From Verrucomicrobiota bacterium (GTDB taxonomy: Bacteria; Verrucomicrobiota; Verrucomicrobiia; Verrucomicrobiales; DEV007): DNA of 13,504 bases. Numbering within the stretch: position 1 is the stretch's first letter; the number at the start of each line of letters is the position of its first letter. Positions 1-6,916 of this stretch are shown piece by piece. The notes under the pieces were generated by a model, which saw nothing but the letters and a program-made list of their open reading frames with translations, was not told where the DNA came from and made no database searches. Position numbers and translations under genes: made by a program. The stretch covers positions 1 through 13,504 of the forward strand of contig JAHDCN010000014.1 of assembly GCA_020629815.1 (NCBI GenBank). Reading direction: 5' to 3'.

Positions 1-174
1 AAAATTATGAACGAAATTCTCTACGGTTGTCGGTTTTCGAGCCGGAACAAATTTTTACCCAAGCGGTATGATGCAATAGATTCAGCTCTGGCGAGCTCGA
101 CGCATCTGTCCGGAGGCCCATTGTTCGATCCAGCCGGAGCCGGCAGCCACTTCTTCTTTTTTCCTTTATCTTCG
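1..174. other. Window-edge region with no supportable gene
   Basis: This stretch lies downstream of the carboxypeptidase stop codon on the minus strand. Several short frames stay open in it. One on the plus strand runs from an ATG at 7 to a stop at 178-180 (57 residues) and overlaps the end of the carboxypeptidase gene. Another on the minus strand starts with a GTG after a purine-rich AAGGAAAAAAGAAGAA tract and would give about 22 residues. None has a recognisable product. A weak inverted repeat (TTGT-CGG at 27-33 with CCG-GA-ACAA at 42-50) is followed by ATTTTT on the plus strand and could end a gene lying to the left, but the stem is short. I do not call a gene or terminator here. Confidence 0.4.
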
Positions 175-1659
175 CTATAGATAGCGTTCGCGAAGGTGAG
201 CGACCAAGTGAGCTGGATCTGCGGAGGTTCCGGTAGCCTTCTGAATCAAGTCATCCGGCAAATACACGCTGCCGTTTTCATGCACATTTTTCCGCATCCA
301 GCGTAGCAGGCCAGAGTAATCAGCCTTCTCCAGCTGACTTGAAAGACCCGGTTCATCAGCTTTGGCCGCAGCAGCCAGATGCGCCGCATTAATATTGCCC
401 AGACTGTAGGTGGGAAAATACCCGAAAATCGCCATACTCCAGTGGATGTCTTGAAGGCACCCGTTGGAGTCTTTGTCGACCTTCAGCCCAAAATACTCTT
501 CGAAGCGTCGGTTCCATTCGCCGGGGATGTCCTGCAGAGACAGGTTCCCTGCAAAGATTTCCTTCTCCATCTCATAGCGAAGCAGAATATGGAGATCGTA
601 GGTCACTTCGTCTGCTTCCACTCGAATGAAACTCTTCGACGCTTGATTTACTGCCTCAAACATTTCGTCCACAGACAAGTTCGCAAGGTGAGGAAAATGC
701 TCTGCAGCAACCGGAAGCCACTTTTCCCAAAATGCCCGACTCCGGCCCACCTGATTTTCCCACAGGCGGGACTGTGATTCATGAATTCCCAACGAAACTG
801 CCTGTCCGATGGGTTGCCCATGCCAGTCTTCCCGCAAGCCCTGCTCATACATCCCGTGGCCTGCCTCATGCAGGACACCAAACAACGAGCTGCGAAAATC
901 GCTTTCGTCATATCGCGTCGTCAATCGAGTATCAAACGGTGACATCCCCGAGCAGAACGGGTGCACGGCAGTGTCAATTCGGCCAGCCTCAAAATCAAAT
1001 CCGATGTCTTCTGCAATCAGCCGATTCAAAGCCTTCTGCTGCTCTACCGGATAGTCGCCTTCCAGTTTCGATTGATCGAACGGTTCCCGGTTACAGGCTT
1101 CTTCGACCAAGGGAACCAAGTCGTCACGCAAGCCACCAAGCGTTTCATCCAAACGCTCACAAGTCATGCCCCGCTCGTAGGTATCAAGAAGGGCATCGTA
1201 CAAGCAGCCTTCGTATCCCCAGCATTCGGCTTGTTCCCGGCTCAGATCGATCAAATTCTGTAGCTCCGGAGCGAACCGGGAAAAATCGGATTTCTCCCGG
1301 GCTTCCGCCCAAACTGCCTTTGCCCGCACTTGAGTCTCAGCAAAACGCTGCACCAACTCAACGGGGACCTTAGTCGCCCGATCATACTCGTGCCTCCACT
1401 CCCGAAGATTCGCATTTTCCTCCGGAGTAGCTGCCGTGCTTTCGGCCTCAGCAATCCAATCTCCGACTTTCTCGGAGGTAAACTCCCTATGCAGGTAGCC
1501 GCTTAACCAGGACATCTGCTGCCCTCGATATGCGACACCTTTTTTCGGCAGCAACACCTCCTGGTCCCAGCCCAACAGGGCCTGGGTATTTTTCAAAAGC
1601 TGTAGCTCGGTGGATAATTCCACCAGTTTTTGATAAGCGTTCGACTCTCCCGATGACAT
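175..1659 (-). CDS. M32 family (Taq-type) metallocarboxypeptidase
   Basis: This is a cytosolic zinc carboxypeptidase of family M32 (carboxypeptidase Taq, PfuCP, B. subtilis YpwA), which removes C-terminal residues from peptides with broad specificity. Its 494 residues match the usual length of about 500. The zinc site is visible: HEAGH at 264-268 gives two His ligands and the catalytic Glu265, and the later HESQSR segment (293-298) supplies Glu294 as third ligand. Other family blocks are HPF at 233-235, the RVEADEVTYDLHI segment near 346-358, and DIHWS with FGYFPTYSLGN at 404-422. No signal peptide is present. The ATG start fits the family N-terminus, which reaches the typical WDQE block at about residue 31, although no clear Shine-Dalgarno precedes it. 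Only 41 bases separate it from the upstream exported protein, so co-transcription is likely. Family assignment is very secure; the physiological substrate is unknown. Confidence 0.96.
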   Translation of the reverse strand: MSSGESNAYQKLVELSTELQLLKNTQALLGWDQEVLLPKKGVAYRGQQMSWLSGYLHREFTSEKVGDWIAEAESTAATPEENANLREWRHEYDRATKVPVELVQRFAETQVRAKAVWAEAREKSDFSRFAPELQNLIDLSREQAECWGYEGCLYDALLDTYERGMTCERLDETLGGLRDDLVPLVEEACNREPFDQSKLEGDYPVEQQKALNRLIAEDIGFDFEAGRIDTAVHPFCSGMSPFDTRLTTRYDESDFRSSLFGVLHEAGHGMYEQGLREDWHGQPIGQAVSLGIHESQSRLWENQVGRSRAFWEKWLPVAAEHFPHLANLSVDEMFEAVNQASKSFIRVEADEVTYDLHILLRYEMEKEIFAGNLSLQDIPGEWNRRFEEYFGLKVDKDSNGCLQDIHWSMAIFGYFPTYSLGNINAAHLAAAAKADEPGLSSQLEKADYSGLLRWMRKNVHENGSVYLPDDLIQKATGTSADPAHLVAHLRERYL

Positions 1660-1700
1660 CGGGAAATGTAGAACATATCCGGCGACTCGAAAGGAATTGC

Positions 1701-2492
1701 TTACCCTTTCGCCAGATTGGCCATGACCTGAATCGAGCCGGCAGACAAGGTGCCTAGAACACCGGATGGCTTGCCTTTCACAATCCGCATCACAGTGATA
1801 CCAACTGGCTTTCCATCGGCAGTGAAAACAGGAAGTCCCTGCGCAGTGCCAGCCGTGGTTACGAAGAACGTTCTATCTCCTTTGTAGACCCCTGTGATAC
1901 GACCAATACTAACTGTCGGCATGTAGCCGTATACAGCGGAGGAACGGGAGAGAGAGATCACCTGATCCGCTTGCTGAGCGGCGGCTGCAAATTGCGTCAA
2001 ATCAACCTTATCAAACGAAGTCTTTTTCAGCGCTTTTGCCTCCGCAACATCCGGGAGAATAAATGCAACGTCGGCCTCCACTTCCTGACGAACGACTTTG
2101 CCGTGAATAAGAGTGGAATCACCATAGCTGATCTCCACATCACTGAAGGTCGTCTTCGCTGTATTGATCTTTACCACTTTTCCATCGACTTGGGCCTGTT
2201 GTCCCGATAGTCCAACTGCGGCATCAATCGCTGTATTTGAAACGACGATCAATCCGTTGTCTGCAATCGTCACCCCCAAAGTTCGGCGACTCTGATCGCG
2301 CTCCGGAAGTGACCCAGCGGGGCCGGAGGCCAAAAGCTTCCCCTTAACGGTTACCACCACCAAAGATGACTTGTATTTTTCCGCTAAAGCACGGGCCGAT
2401 TCCTCGATGGATTGCGCAGTTACGGAAGAGGCAGCAGCCATTGCAATACAGGCGGCCACTAAAAGAGGTTTCATTAAAGAAGAAGGTTTCAT
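1701..2492 (-). CDS. Exported trypsin/HtrA-like pseudoprotease (catalytic residues lost)
   Basis: This predicted 263-residue exported protein begins with a signal peptide: MKPSS, then a hydrophobic Leu/Ala stretch, ending near SSVTAQS at residues 22-28. The remainder follows the order of a chymotrypsin-fold HtrA/DegP protease: a strand with VVVTVKG (about 45-51), then GVTIADNGLIVVSNTAID (73-90) where the catalytic His motif TAAHVV normally sits, EADVAFILPD (139-148) where DLALL carries the Asp, and GTAQGLPVF (215-223) where GNSGGPL carries the Ser. The Asp (D141) remains, but His and Ser are replaced, so peptidase activity is unlikely. No PDZ domain is visible. The frame extends upstream to a TTG at 2520-2522, but the ATG at 2490-2492 gives a normal signal peptide and is preferred. 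An intrinsic terminator separates it from rpsD, so it needs its own promoter. The fold assignment is inference from motif order. Confidence 0.75.
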   Translation of the reverse strand: MKPSSLMKPLLVAACIAMAAASSVTAQSIEESARALAEKYKSSLVVVTVKGKLLASGPAGSLPERDQSRRTLGVTIADNGLIVVSNTAIDAAVGLSGQQAQVDGKVVKINTAKTTFSDVEISYGDSTLIHGKVVRQEVEADVAFILPDVAEAKALKKTSFDKVDLTQFAAAAQQADQVISLSRSSAVYGYMPTVSIGRITGVYKGDRTFFVTTAGTAQGLPVFTADGKPVGITVMRIVKGKPSGVLGTLSAGSIQVMANLAKG

Positions 2493-2570
2493 ATCATCAA
2501 AATTGGTTCTGAGATTTGCCAATCACTTTTACGGTTTCAAGAAGGCTATCCAAGCCAATTTTTCTTATCA

Positions 2571-2618
2571 AACAAAAATGTGACATTCGGTAATTCCCAA
2601 AGGGAGCCGAATGCCACA
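2571..2618 (-). terminator. Intrinsic terminator after rpsD
   Basis: On the minus strand, TGTGGCATTCGG (2618-2607) pairs with CCGAATGTCACA (2590-2579) to give a 12-bp stem with one G-T wobble. A smaller TCCC/GGGA stem sits inside the loop. A TTTTT run follows at once (plus-strand A tract 2574-2578), then GTTT. This is a textbook rho-independent terminator 26 bases beyond the rpsD stop codon. It ends the ribosomal-protein transcript before the pseudoprotease gene. Confidence 0.9.
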
Positions 2619-2644
2619 TTCCAAAATTCGCTAAAGCGTTGCAA

Positions 2645-3256
2645 TTAACGGGAGTAAAGCTCAACCACCAGTTGAACATTCACCATTGTGTCAATCTCGT
2701 CCGCCTCGGGAACACGCTCCATTTTCGCAGACAAATTATCTTTGTCCAAAGTCAACCAATCCATCAATGGACGAGCTTGCGTTGAATCGAGAACGCGGTT
2801 CGCCAAACCTTTCGATTTGTTGCTATCAACTACTTCGATTACATCACCCGGTTTCACGTGATACGAAGGAATGTTAACCCTGCGGCCATTCACTTTCACA
2901 TGTCCGTGACCAACAAACTGGCGTGAGGCACGACGAGTGCTGCCAAGGCCGAGACGATAGACAACGTTATCCAAACGACTTTCGAGAAGTTGCACCAAAA
3001 TATCACCGGTCACTCCGTACTGGCGCTGCGCTTCTTTAAAATACTTGCGGAACTGCTTCTCCATCAAGCCATACTGCAGACGAAGCTTCTGCTTCTCTGC
3101 CAAGGCGATGGAGTAATCGCTCTGCTTGCGACGCATACCGCGGGCACCGTGCTGACCCGGAGGGTAAGGGCGGCGTTCCAATGCTTTTGACGGGCCGAAA
3201 AGCGGCACACCGAAACGGCGGCTGATTCGATCAGTAGGACCTCTGTGTCTTGCCAT
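2645..3256 (-). CDS. rpsD: 30S ribosomal protein S4
   Basis: Ribosomal protein S4 is a primary 16S rRNA-binding protein of the 30S body and in many bacteria the translational repressor of its own operon. The 203 residues match the family length. The N-terminus MARHRGP with the RRFG segment is typical, and the PPGQHG motif sits at about 32-37. The S4 RNA-binding domain spans roughly residues 93-155 with SRLDNVVYRLG, ASRQFVGHGHVKVNG and HVKPGDVIEV. The zinc-binding cysteines found in some S4 proteins are absent, so this is the cysteine-free form. The gene is the last of the cluster, 28 bases after rpsK, and is followed by an intrinsic terminator instead of rpoA. The ATG start is fixed by the conserved N-terminus although no Shine-Dalgarno is evident. 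Confidence 0.98.
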   Translation of the reverse strand: MARHRGPTDRISRRFGVPLFGPSKALERRPYPPGQHGARGMRRKQSDYSIALAEKQKLRLQYGLMEKQFRKYFKEAQRQYGVTGDILVQLLESRLDNVVYRLGLGSTRRASRQFVGHGHVKVNGRRVNIPSYHVKPGDVIEVVDSNKSKGLANRVLDSTQARPLMDWLTLDKDNLSAKMERVPEADEIDTMVNVQLVVELYSR

Positions 3257-3284
3257 GGTTCGAAAAAGGAAAAAAGTGAAAATA

Positions 3285-3851
3285 TTAGACCCGACGGGCT
3301 TTCTTTGGACGACAGCCGTTATGCGGCACCGGAGTCACGTCCTTGATCTTGAGAACCTCAATTCCCAAACCCTGAACAGCCCGAACAGCAGACTCACGAC
3401 CAGCACCAGGACCCTTCACGCGAACTTCAGCCTCCTTGAGACCGTGAGCCATCGCCTGACGGCAAGCATCCTGTGAAACCAATTGCGCCGCATACGCAGT
3501 GCTTTTACGTGACCCACGAAATCCCATTTTACCGGAACTAGACCAACCGATGACATTTCCGTTGGGATCACTAACAGTTACGATAGTGTTGTTGAAAGTC
3601 GCAGCAACGTGCACAATTCCTGACTGAACGTTCTTACTACCCTTCGCCTTGTGCACCTTGGGTTTTTCAACACCCTCTGCACTTTCCAGCTCCAGAAAGA
3701 TATCTTCCGCTGTGCGCGGCTTATCTTTTTTCTCTTCTGCAGCCGCAGGAGCAGGAGCAGCTTCTTCCGCAGGCGCCGCAGCTGCTGCTGGCTTTTCTTC
3801 TGCCGGAGCTTCCGCCTCAGCAGGTTTCACGTCTTCTTTCTCTTCAGCCAT
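3285..3851 (-). CDS. rpsK: 30S ribosomal protein S11 with long acidic Ala/Glu/Pro N-terminal extension
   Basis: S11 is a component of the 30S platform that contacts 16S rRNA near the E site. The conserved core begins around residue 66 and includes [55 protein letters not shown] and the C-terminal [13 protein letters not shown]. Ahead of it lie about 65 extra residues rich in Ala, Glu and Pro, followed by a [14 protein letters not shown] segment, so the protein is 188 residues against the usual 125-135. The frame stays open 12 codons further upstream, but that would overlap rpsM. The ATG at 3849-3851 leaves a 19-base gap like the other gaps in the cluster and is preferred. No Shine-Dalgarno is visible. 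The role of the extension is not known. Confidence 0.96.
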   Translation of the reverse strand: MAEEKEDVKPAEAEAPAEEKPAAAAAPAEEAAPAPAAAEEKKDKPRTAEDIFLELESAEGVEKPKVHKAKGSKNVQSGIVHVAATFNNTIVTVSDPNGNVIGWSSSGKMGFRGSRKSTAYAAQLVSQDACRQAMAHGLKEAEVRVKGPGAGRESAVRAVQGLGIEVLKIKDVTPVPHNGCRPKKARRV

Positions 3852-3870
3852 GATAAATGAGAGTAAAAAA

Positions 3871-4242
3871 TTACTTACGCACAACACCTACAGTCTTCCG
3901 CTTCCCTTTGCGTGTGCGGGCATTAGTGGAAGTTCGCTGACCACGAACAGGCAAACCACGACGATGGCGGTATCCGCGATAGCAATTGATTGATGTGAGC
4001 CGCTTCATGTGCCCCTGCAAATCACGGCGAAGATCACCCTCGATCATGATCCCTCCGTTGGTGATCGCATTACCAATCTTACCGAGCTGCTCCTCGGAGA
4101 GCTCACCAGTCCGAATGTTTGGATCTACTCCAGCCTCCTCAAGAATCTTTGGGGCGGTTTTTCTACCAATGCCGAATATATAAGGAAGCGACGCTTCGAT
4201 GCGCTTCTCATTCGGGATTTCAACTCCAAGTAGGCGGGCCAT
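3871..4242 (-). CDS. rpsM: 30S ribosomal protein S13
   Basis: S13 lies in the 30S head and forms bridges to the large subunit, contacting the P-site tRNA through its basic tail. The 123 residues are the normal length. The N-terminus [16 protein letters not shown], the [14 protein letters not shown] block at about 21-34, GDLRRDL near 69-75 and the tail [19 protein letters not shown] with a Lys/Arg-rich end are all diagnostic. It sits 20 bases after rpmJ and 19 bases before rpsK in the standard S13-S11-S4 order. The start is fixed by family alignment. The AT-rich upstream bases contain no Shine-Dalgarno. Confidence 0.98.
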   Translation of the reverse strand: MARLLGVEIPNEKRIEASLPYIFGIGRKTAPKILEEAGVDPNIRTGELSEEQLGKIGNAITNGGIMIEGDLRRDLQGHMKRLTSINCYRGYRHRRGLPVRGQRTSTNARTRKGKRKTVGVVRK

Positions 4243-4262
4243 GTGATGATTTTAGGTAAATT

Positions 4263-4376
4263 TTATCCCTGACGTTGCTTGTGGCGAGGATTCTTGCAAA
4301 TCACACGCAAAACACCTTTTCGACGAATGAGGCGACAATCGCTGCACAGTCTCTTAACAGATGGTCTTACTTTCAT
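4263..4376 (-). CDS. rpmJ: 50S ribosomal protein L36 (zinc-ribbon form)
   Basis: This gene encodes 37 residues and was found by translating the minus strand ahead of rpsM. The product begins [20 protein letters not shown] and ends with NPRHKQRQG, a typical L36 sequence. The zinc ribbon ligands Cys11, Cys14, Cys27 and His32 are all present, so this is the C+ form of the protein, which binds 23S rRNA in the large subunit. It is the first gene of the cluster rpmJ-rpsM-rpsK-rpsD, with rpsM starting 20 bases after its stop codon. The usual upstream neighbours (infA, map, secY) are absent, so the cluster has its own leader region. Confidence 0.97.
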   Translation of the reverse strand: MKVRPSVKRLCSDCRLIRRKGVLRVICKNPRHKQRQG

Positions 4377-4670
4377 GATTTGTTGCTAAAATTTGATAAC
4401 TGGGTCTGATCTTTCAAAAGAGGGCTCCAAAAGGTGCAAATTACTTGCAGGAAACCCAACCTTACACCGATCTAACCGACCCATTTCCTCCACATTTTTG
4501 CGGGAGGACGGAACCTGTACTACAGATTTGCCTTCCCGCAAGCCGTGATTCGCCCAATATTGGCATTTTTTATAAAATTACCAGATTCACTATTGCAGAG
4601 CCAAACACGGGTCAAAATATGAGGAAGTTTGGGGTTACCGGGTGATTAGGCCTGAGCTTATGGCCCCTGA
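4377..4670 (-). promoter_or_regulatory. Leader and promoter region of the rpmJ-rpsM-rpsK-rpsD cluster
   Basis: These 294 bases contain no supportable gene and must drive the ribosomal cluster. On the minus strand TTGCGGGA (4541-4534) pairs with TCCCGCAA (4505-4498), extended by GG/CC after a one-base bulge. Inside its loop is CTGTA-G-TACAG (4525-4515). A perfect palindrome CCAATATTGG lies at 4554-4563. A TATAAA on the minus strand (4574-4569) could be a -10 box, but I see no good -35 partner, so the promoter position is uncertain. If transcription starts near 4562, the mRNA leader would be about 186 bases long and include the hairpin. A role in autoregulation by a ribosomal protein such as S4 is inference only. 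Confidence 0.45.
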
Positions 4671-4674
4671 TCAC
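4642..4674 (-). repeat. Inverted repeat overlapping the stop codon of the double-thioredoxin gene
   Basis: GTGATTAGG (4642-4650) pairs with CCTGATCAC (4666-4674) in nine base pairs with one wobble. CC/GG (4651-4652 with 4662-4663) continues the stem after a two-base bulge, leaving a nine-base loop. It includes the TGA stop codon at 4671-4673. No T run follows on either strand, so it is not a canonical intrinsic terminator. It may protect the 3' end or act as a weak terminator for the minus-strand gene. Confidence 0.4.
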
Positions 4675-5849
4675 TTCACGGTGTAGAATCGCCCCAGTTT
4701 ACCTACGATAACCCGCTTCAGAGCATCGGGATCTATTTCGCCTGAAACTCGATGCACGATTTCGCCTTCCGGAGAAATCAAAACTGTATGCGGAAGAGTT
4801 CCCTGCCACTCGACATCCAGCGCTTCGGCAAGTGCATCGGTGTCACCATCAAAAAGATAATTATTGGTGTTTCGGCCCTCTTCCTTCACGGAAGCTTCTG
4901 TAAGACGCGGCATTGCTGCATGAAAACGTTGCAATAGCTTTTCTGCCTTGGGCTGCAACTTCGGATCATCCGTGCTGATTGTTATCATATCGAAACCACG
5001 GGTTTCAAACTGACGACCGATATCCACAAGATGAGGCATCTCCGCAACACAGGGCCCACACCAGGTTGCCCAAAGGTTTACGAGCCGATACTTATCCGTG
5101 CCATTTTTCCGCAGTTTCTGAATCAGATCTGATCCTGCCACCTCCAGGGTCACTGGTCGCGAAACGAACTCCTCATTATACTCTGTAACCAGATTTTTTT
5201 TGAAGGCCCACTTCGTCGAACAACCATGTGCTCTGGTTTTCGGGTTTTCCACTTCAGCTCCCGCCAAAAGGGCATCAATCGCAAGTCTGGCATCATGGGT
5301 TTTGATGGTGGCAGGATCGCCATACTTGGAGTCGTCAATCCGGCCAACGTAACGAAGAACCCGTTCTTTATCGAAGATGAATAAGTGAGGCGTCGCCATC
5401 GCACCGTAGGCCTTGCTGACTGATTGGGTATCACCGTCGTACAAGTAGGGAAAATTGAACTCCTGATCCCGTGCATGTTTTTTCATGTCCTCGAGAGAAT
5501 CCCCGTAGACAGAGTAGCCCAATTCATTGAGCCGGACCGAATCAGGATCATTCGGGGAAATGGCAACCAGCTGGAAACTCTTGTCTGAATAGTCAGATAC
5601 CAATTGCTTGATCCGGGCCTCTGCTCCCTGTGCACTTGGGCAATGGTTACAAGTAAACAGGATTGCGAGAATATCGGAATCCTGAAAATCGGCCAGAGAA
5701 TGATCTTTCCCGTCCACTCCCGGCAAAGTGAAATCCGGAGCCTTTGAGCCCGGCTCAAGAGTTTTCACACCATCCGGGACATTGGCCCCTTCCATCGGCA
5801 AGGAAAAGGCCAGAACAAAAAGGCCAAGCACCATCAATCTCATAGACAT
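4671..5849 (-). CDS. Exported protein with two thioredoxin-fold domains (AhpC/TSA-like and TlpA/ResA-like)
   Basis: This 392-residue protein has an N-terminal signal peptide (hydrophobic core 5-18), so it probably works in the periplasm. Domain 1 (about 31-195) is a redoxin of the AhpC/TSA type: SKAPDFTLPGVDG at 35-47, the pair Cys67-Cys70 in FTCNHCPSAQG, cis-Pro154 in MATPHLF, and a GCSTKW tail motif with Cys210. Domain 2 (about 228-388) resembles TlpA/ResA: WATWCGPC with Cys264-Cys267, and cis-Pro353 in TLPHTVLI. Such proteins reduce or exchange disulfides, but which substrate each domain serves cannot be told. Two adjacent starts exist (ATG at 5847-5849 and at 5841-5843); neither has a Shine-Dalgarno. 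It begins 23 bases after the upstream exported hypothetical gene and is probably in an operon with it. Confidence 0.9.
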   Translation of the reverse strand: MSMRLMVLGLFVLAFSLPMEGANVPDGVKTLEPGSKAPDFTLPGVDGKDHSLADFQDSDILAILFTCNHCPSAQGAEARIKQLVSDYSDKSFQLVAISPNDPDSVRLNELGYSVYGDSLEDMKKHARDQEFNFPYLYDGDTQSVSKAYGAMATPHLFIFDKERVLRYVGRIDDSKYGDPATIKTHDARLAIDALLAGAEVENPKTRAHGCSTKWAFKKNLVTEYNEEFVSRPVTLEVAGSDLIQKLRKNGTDKYRLVNLWATWCGPCVAEMPHLVDIGRQFETRGFDMITISTDDPKLQPKAEKLLQRFHAAMPRLTEASVKEEGRNTNNYLFDGDTDALAEALDVEWQGTLPHTVLISPEGEIVHRVSGEIDPDALKRVIVGKLGRFYTVK

Positions 5850-5872
5850 CAGTTGAGCTAATTTCGGTAGAC

Positions 5873-6901
5873 TTACTCAGCAGCCGGAGCTGCAGGAGCG
5901 GGGGCAGCGCCTCCCGAAGTGCCACTGGTAATGGTGGAAGTAAAATCAGAAAACCAGTCCTCCCCTTTGGGATGCGTCAGATTCTTTTCGATAAAATCCA
6001 CCATCGCCTTGGCGCCTTCCAGTTGATCAATATAAAGGAACTGATCTTTCAGCTTTGACCATTGCAGATTGGGCAACGTCTCTCTGAGGAAATCGTCCTT
6101 GTCGTGCGAGCCCATGATTCCCCCTCCACGATTCTGCCTCATCTTCGTGCGCCGTTCCTGATCACGATCCATTCCGCGAAGCTGCTTTTCCTTCTGCTCC
6201 TCAAAAAATTCCACCAGAAGCGTCTCTTGAGAAATTCTTCTATCCCAAGCCGCCATCAGGGATTGCGGCGATTCTTCGCGGAGATGAGGCAGAATCGTTT
6301 TCTCATACATTCCGCCGATATTAAAGGGAACGGCCTCCCAGTTTTCATTCTGACCAAGAAATTTTTCGAGATAGAATGCTTGAGCAAAAATGGAATTGGC
6401 CACCGACTGCATGAGAAGATTCTGCTGCCCCGCTTCCGGCCACTTATCAATTTTGCTCAAGCTGTCGACATAGCTGGTGAGCGGCGTGAAAACCTGTTCC
6501 GTATCTTTCACTTCCGCAGCTTTACAGCTAAGTCCCAAATACCTCAGTTGCATTTGCAGCGCTTCAACAAACGCATCATCACGCAGCGTGTCTGCTTCCG
6601 TTTCCTTCCAGGCACGGAAATCGGATTCTTTCAATCCTTCCCGATCAAAGTTCACCGTCTTGTGGCACTCCAAATACAATTCCACTGCAGCCCTCGGATC
6701 TGCTGCAGCCGCAAGAAACCGGGAACCTGCCCCCTCGTTGCGAGACGACAGGTGACTATCCAAAGATTTCTTCAATGCCTCGATTTTGGCTTTCAATGAT
6801 TCGACCTGTTCCGGGGTCAAATCTGCTGCTTTCGCAGGTGTCTGGGCAGTGAGGGCCAATCCAAAGAAAGCGACCGGGAGAATTTTCGAGAGGTAGTTCA
6901 T
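5873..6901 (-). CDS. Exported protein of unknown function
   Basis: I do not recognise this family. The product is 342 residues from the ATG at 6899-6901, which gives a standard signal peptide: MNYLSK, a hydrophobic core, and a likely cleavage at AKA-AD near residues 23-26. A second ATG four codons upstream (6911-6913) is also possible, and the frame extends to 7000 without good evidence. The mature part is largely helical in character, with a charged heptad-like stretch (EQVESLKAKIEALKKSLDSHL), a patch rich in Lys, Arg and Gly (about residues 235-262), and a low-complexity Ala/Pro tail (GGAAPAPAAPAAE). Cysteines are few (ECHK and LSCK), and could be targets of the double-thioredoxin protein encoded 23 bases downstream. 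That link is inference. Confidence 0.8.
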   Translation of the reverse strand: MNYLSKILPVAFFGLALTAQTPAKAADLTPEQVESLKAKIEALKKSLDSHLSSRNEGAGSRFLAAAADPRAAVELYLECHKTVNFDREGLKESDFRAWKETEADTLRDDAFVEALQMQLRYLGLSCKAAEVKDTEQVFTPLTSYVDSLSKIDKWPEAGQQNLLMQSVANSIFAQAFYLEKFLGQNENWEAVPFNIGGMYEKTILPHLREESPQSLMAAWDRRISQETLLVEFFEEQKEKQLRGMDRDQERRTKMRQNRGGGIMGSHDKDDFLRETLPNLQWSKLKDQFLYIDQLEGAKAMVDFIEKNLTHPKGEDWFSDFTSTITSGTSGGAAPAPAAPAAE

Positions 6902-6916
6902 TTGCAAAATCATAGA

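Noticed and set aside
27..56. Possible plus-strand intrinsic terminator (short stem followed by ATTTTT).
   Set aside because: The stem is only three plus four pairs with a bulge, and no gene ending before it can be seen in the window.
102..156. GTTCGATCC at 123-131 resembles the T-loop of a tRNA.
   Set aside because: The flanking bases do not form a five-pair T stem, and no anticodon arm or matching acceptor stem could be found on either strand.
7..180. Open 57-residue plus-strand frame, and overlapping short minus-strand frames including a GTG after a purine-rich tract, in the left edge of the window.
   Set aside because: Several frames are open at once, the peptides resemble nothing I recognise, and the plus-strand frame overlaps the end of a secure gene. 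Chance opening in a short region explains it.
732..1373. Plus-strand open frame of 213 residues opposite the carboxypeptidase gene.
   Set aside because: It lies wholly antisense to a gene with clear M32 motifs and has a composition rich in Pro, Ser and Arg typical of a shadow frame.
4445..4645. Plus-strand open frame of 66 residues between rpmJ and the double-thioredoxin gene.
   Set aside because: It has no ribosome-binding site and no recognisable motif, and it crosses the inverted repeats that better suit a leader region.
6062..6799. Plus-strand open frame of 245 residues opposite the exported hypothetical gene.
   Set aside because: The minus-strand frame is longer and has a signal peptide and an operon neighbour. 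The plus-strand product looks like low-information antisense sequence.
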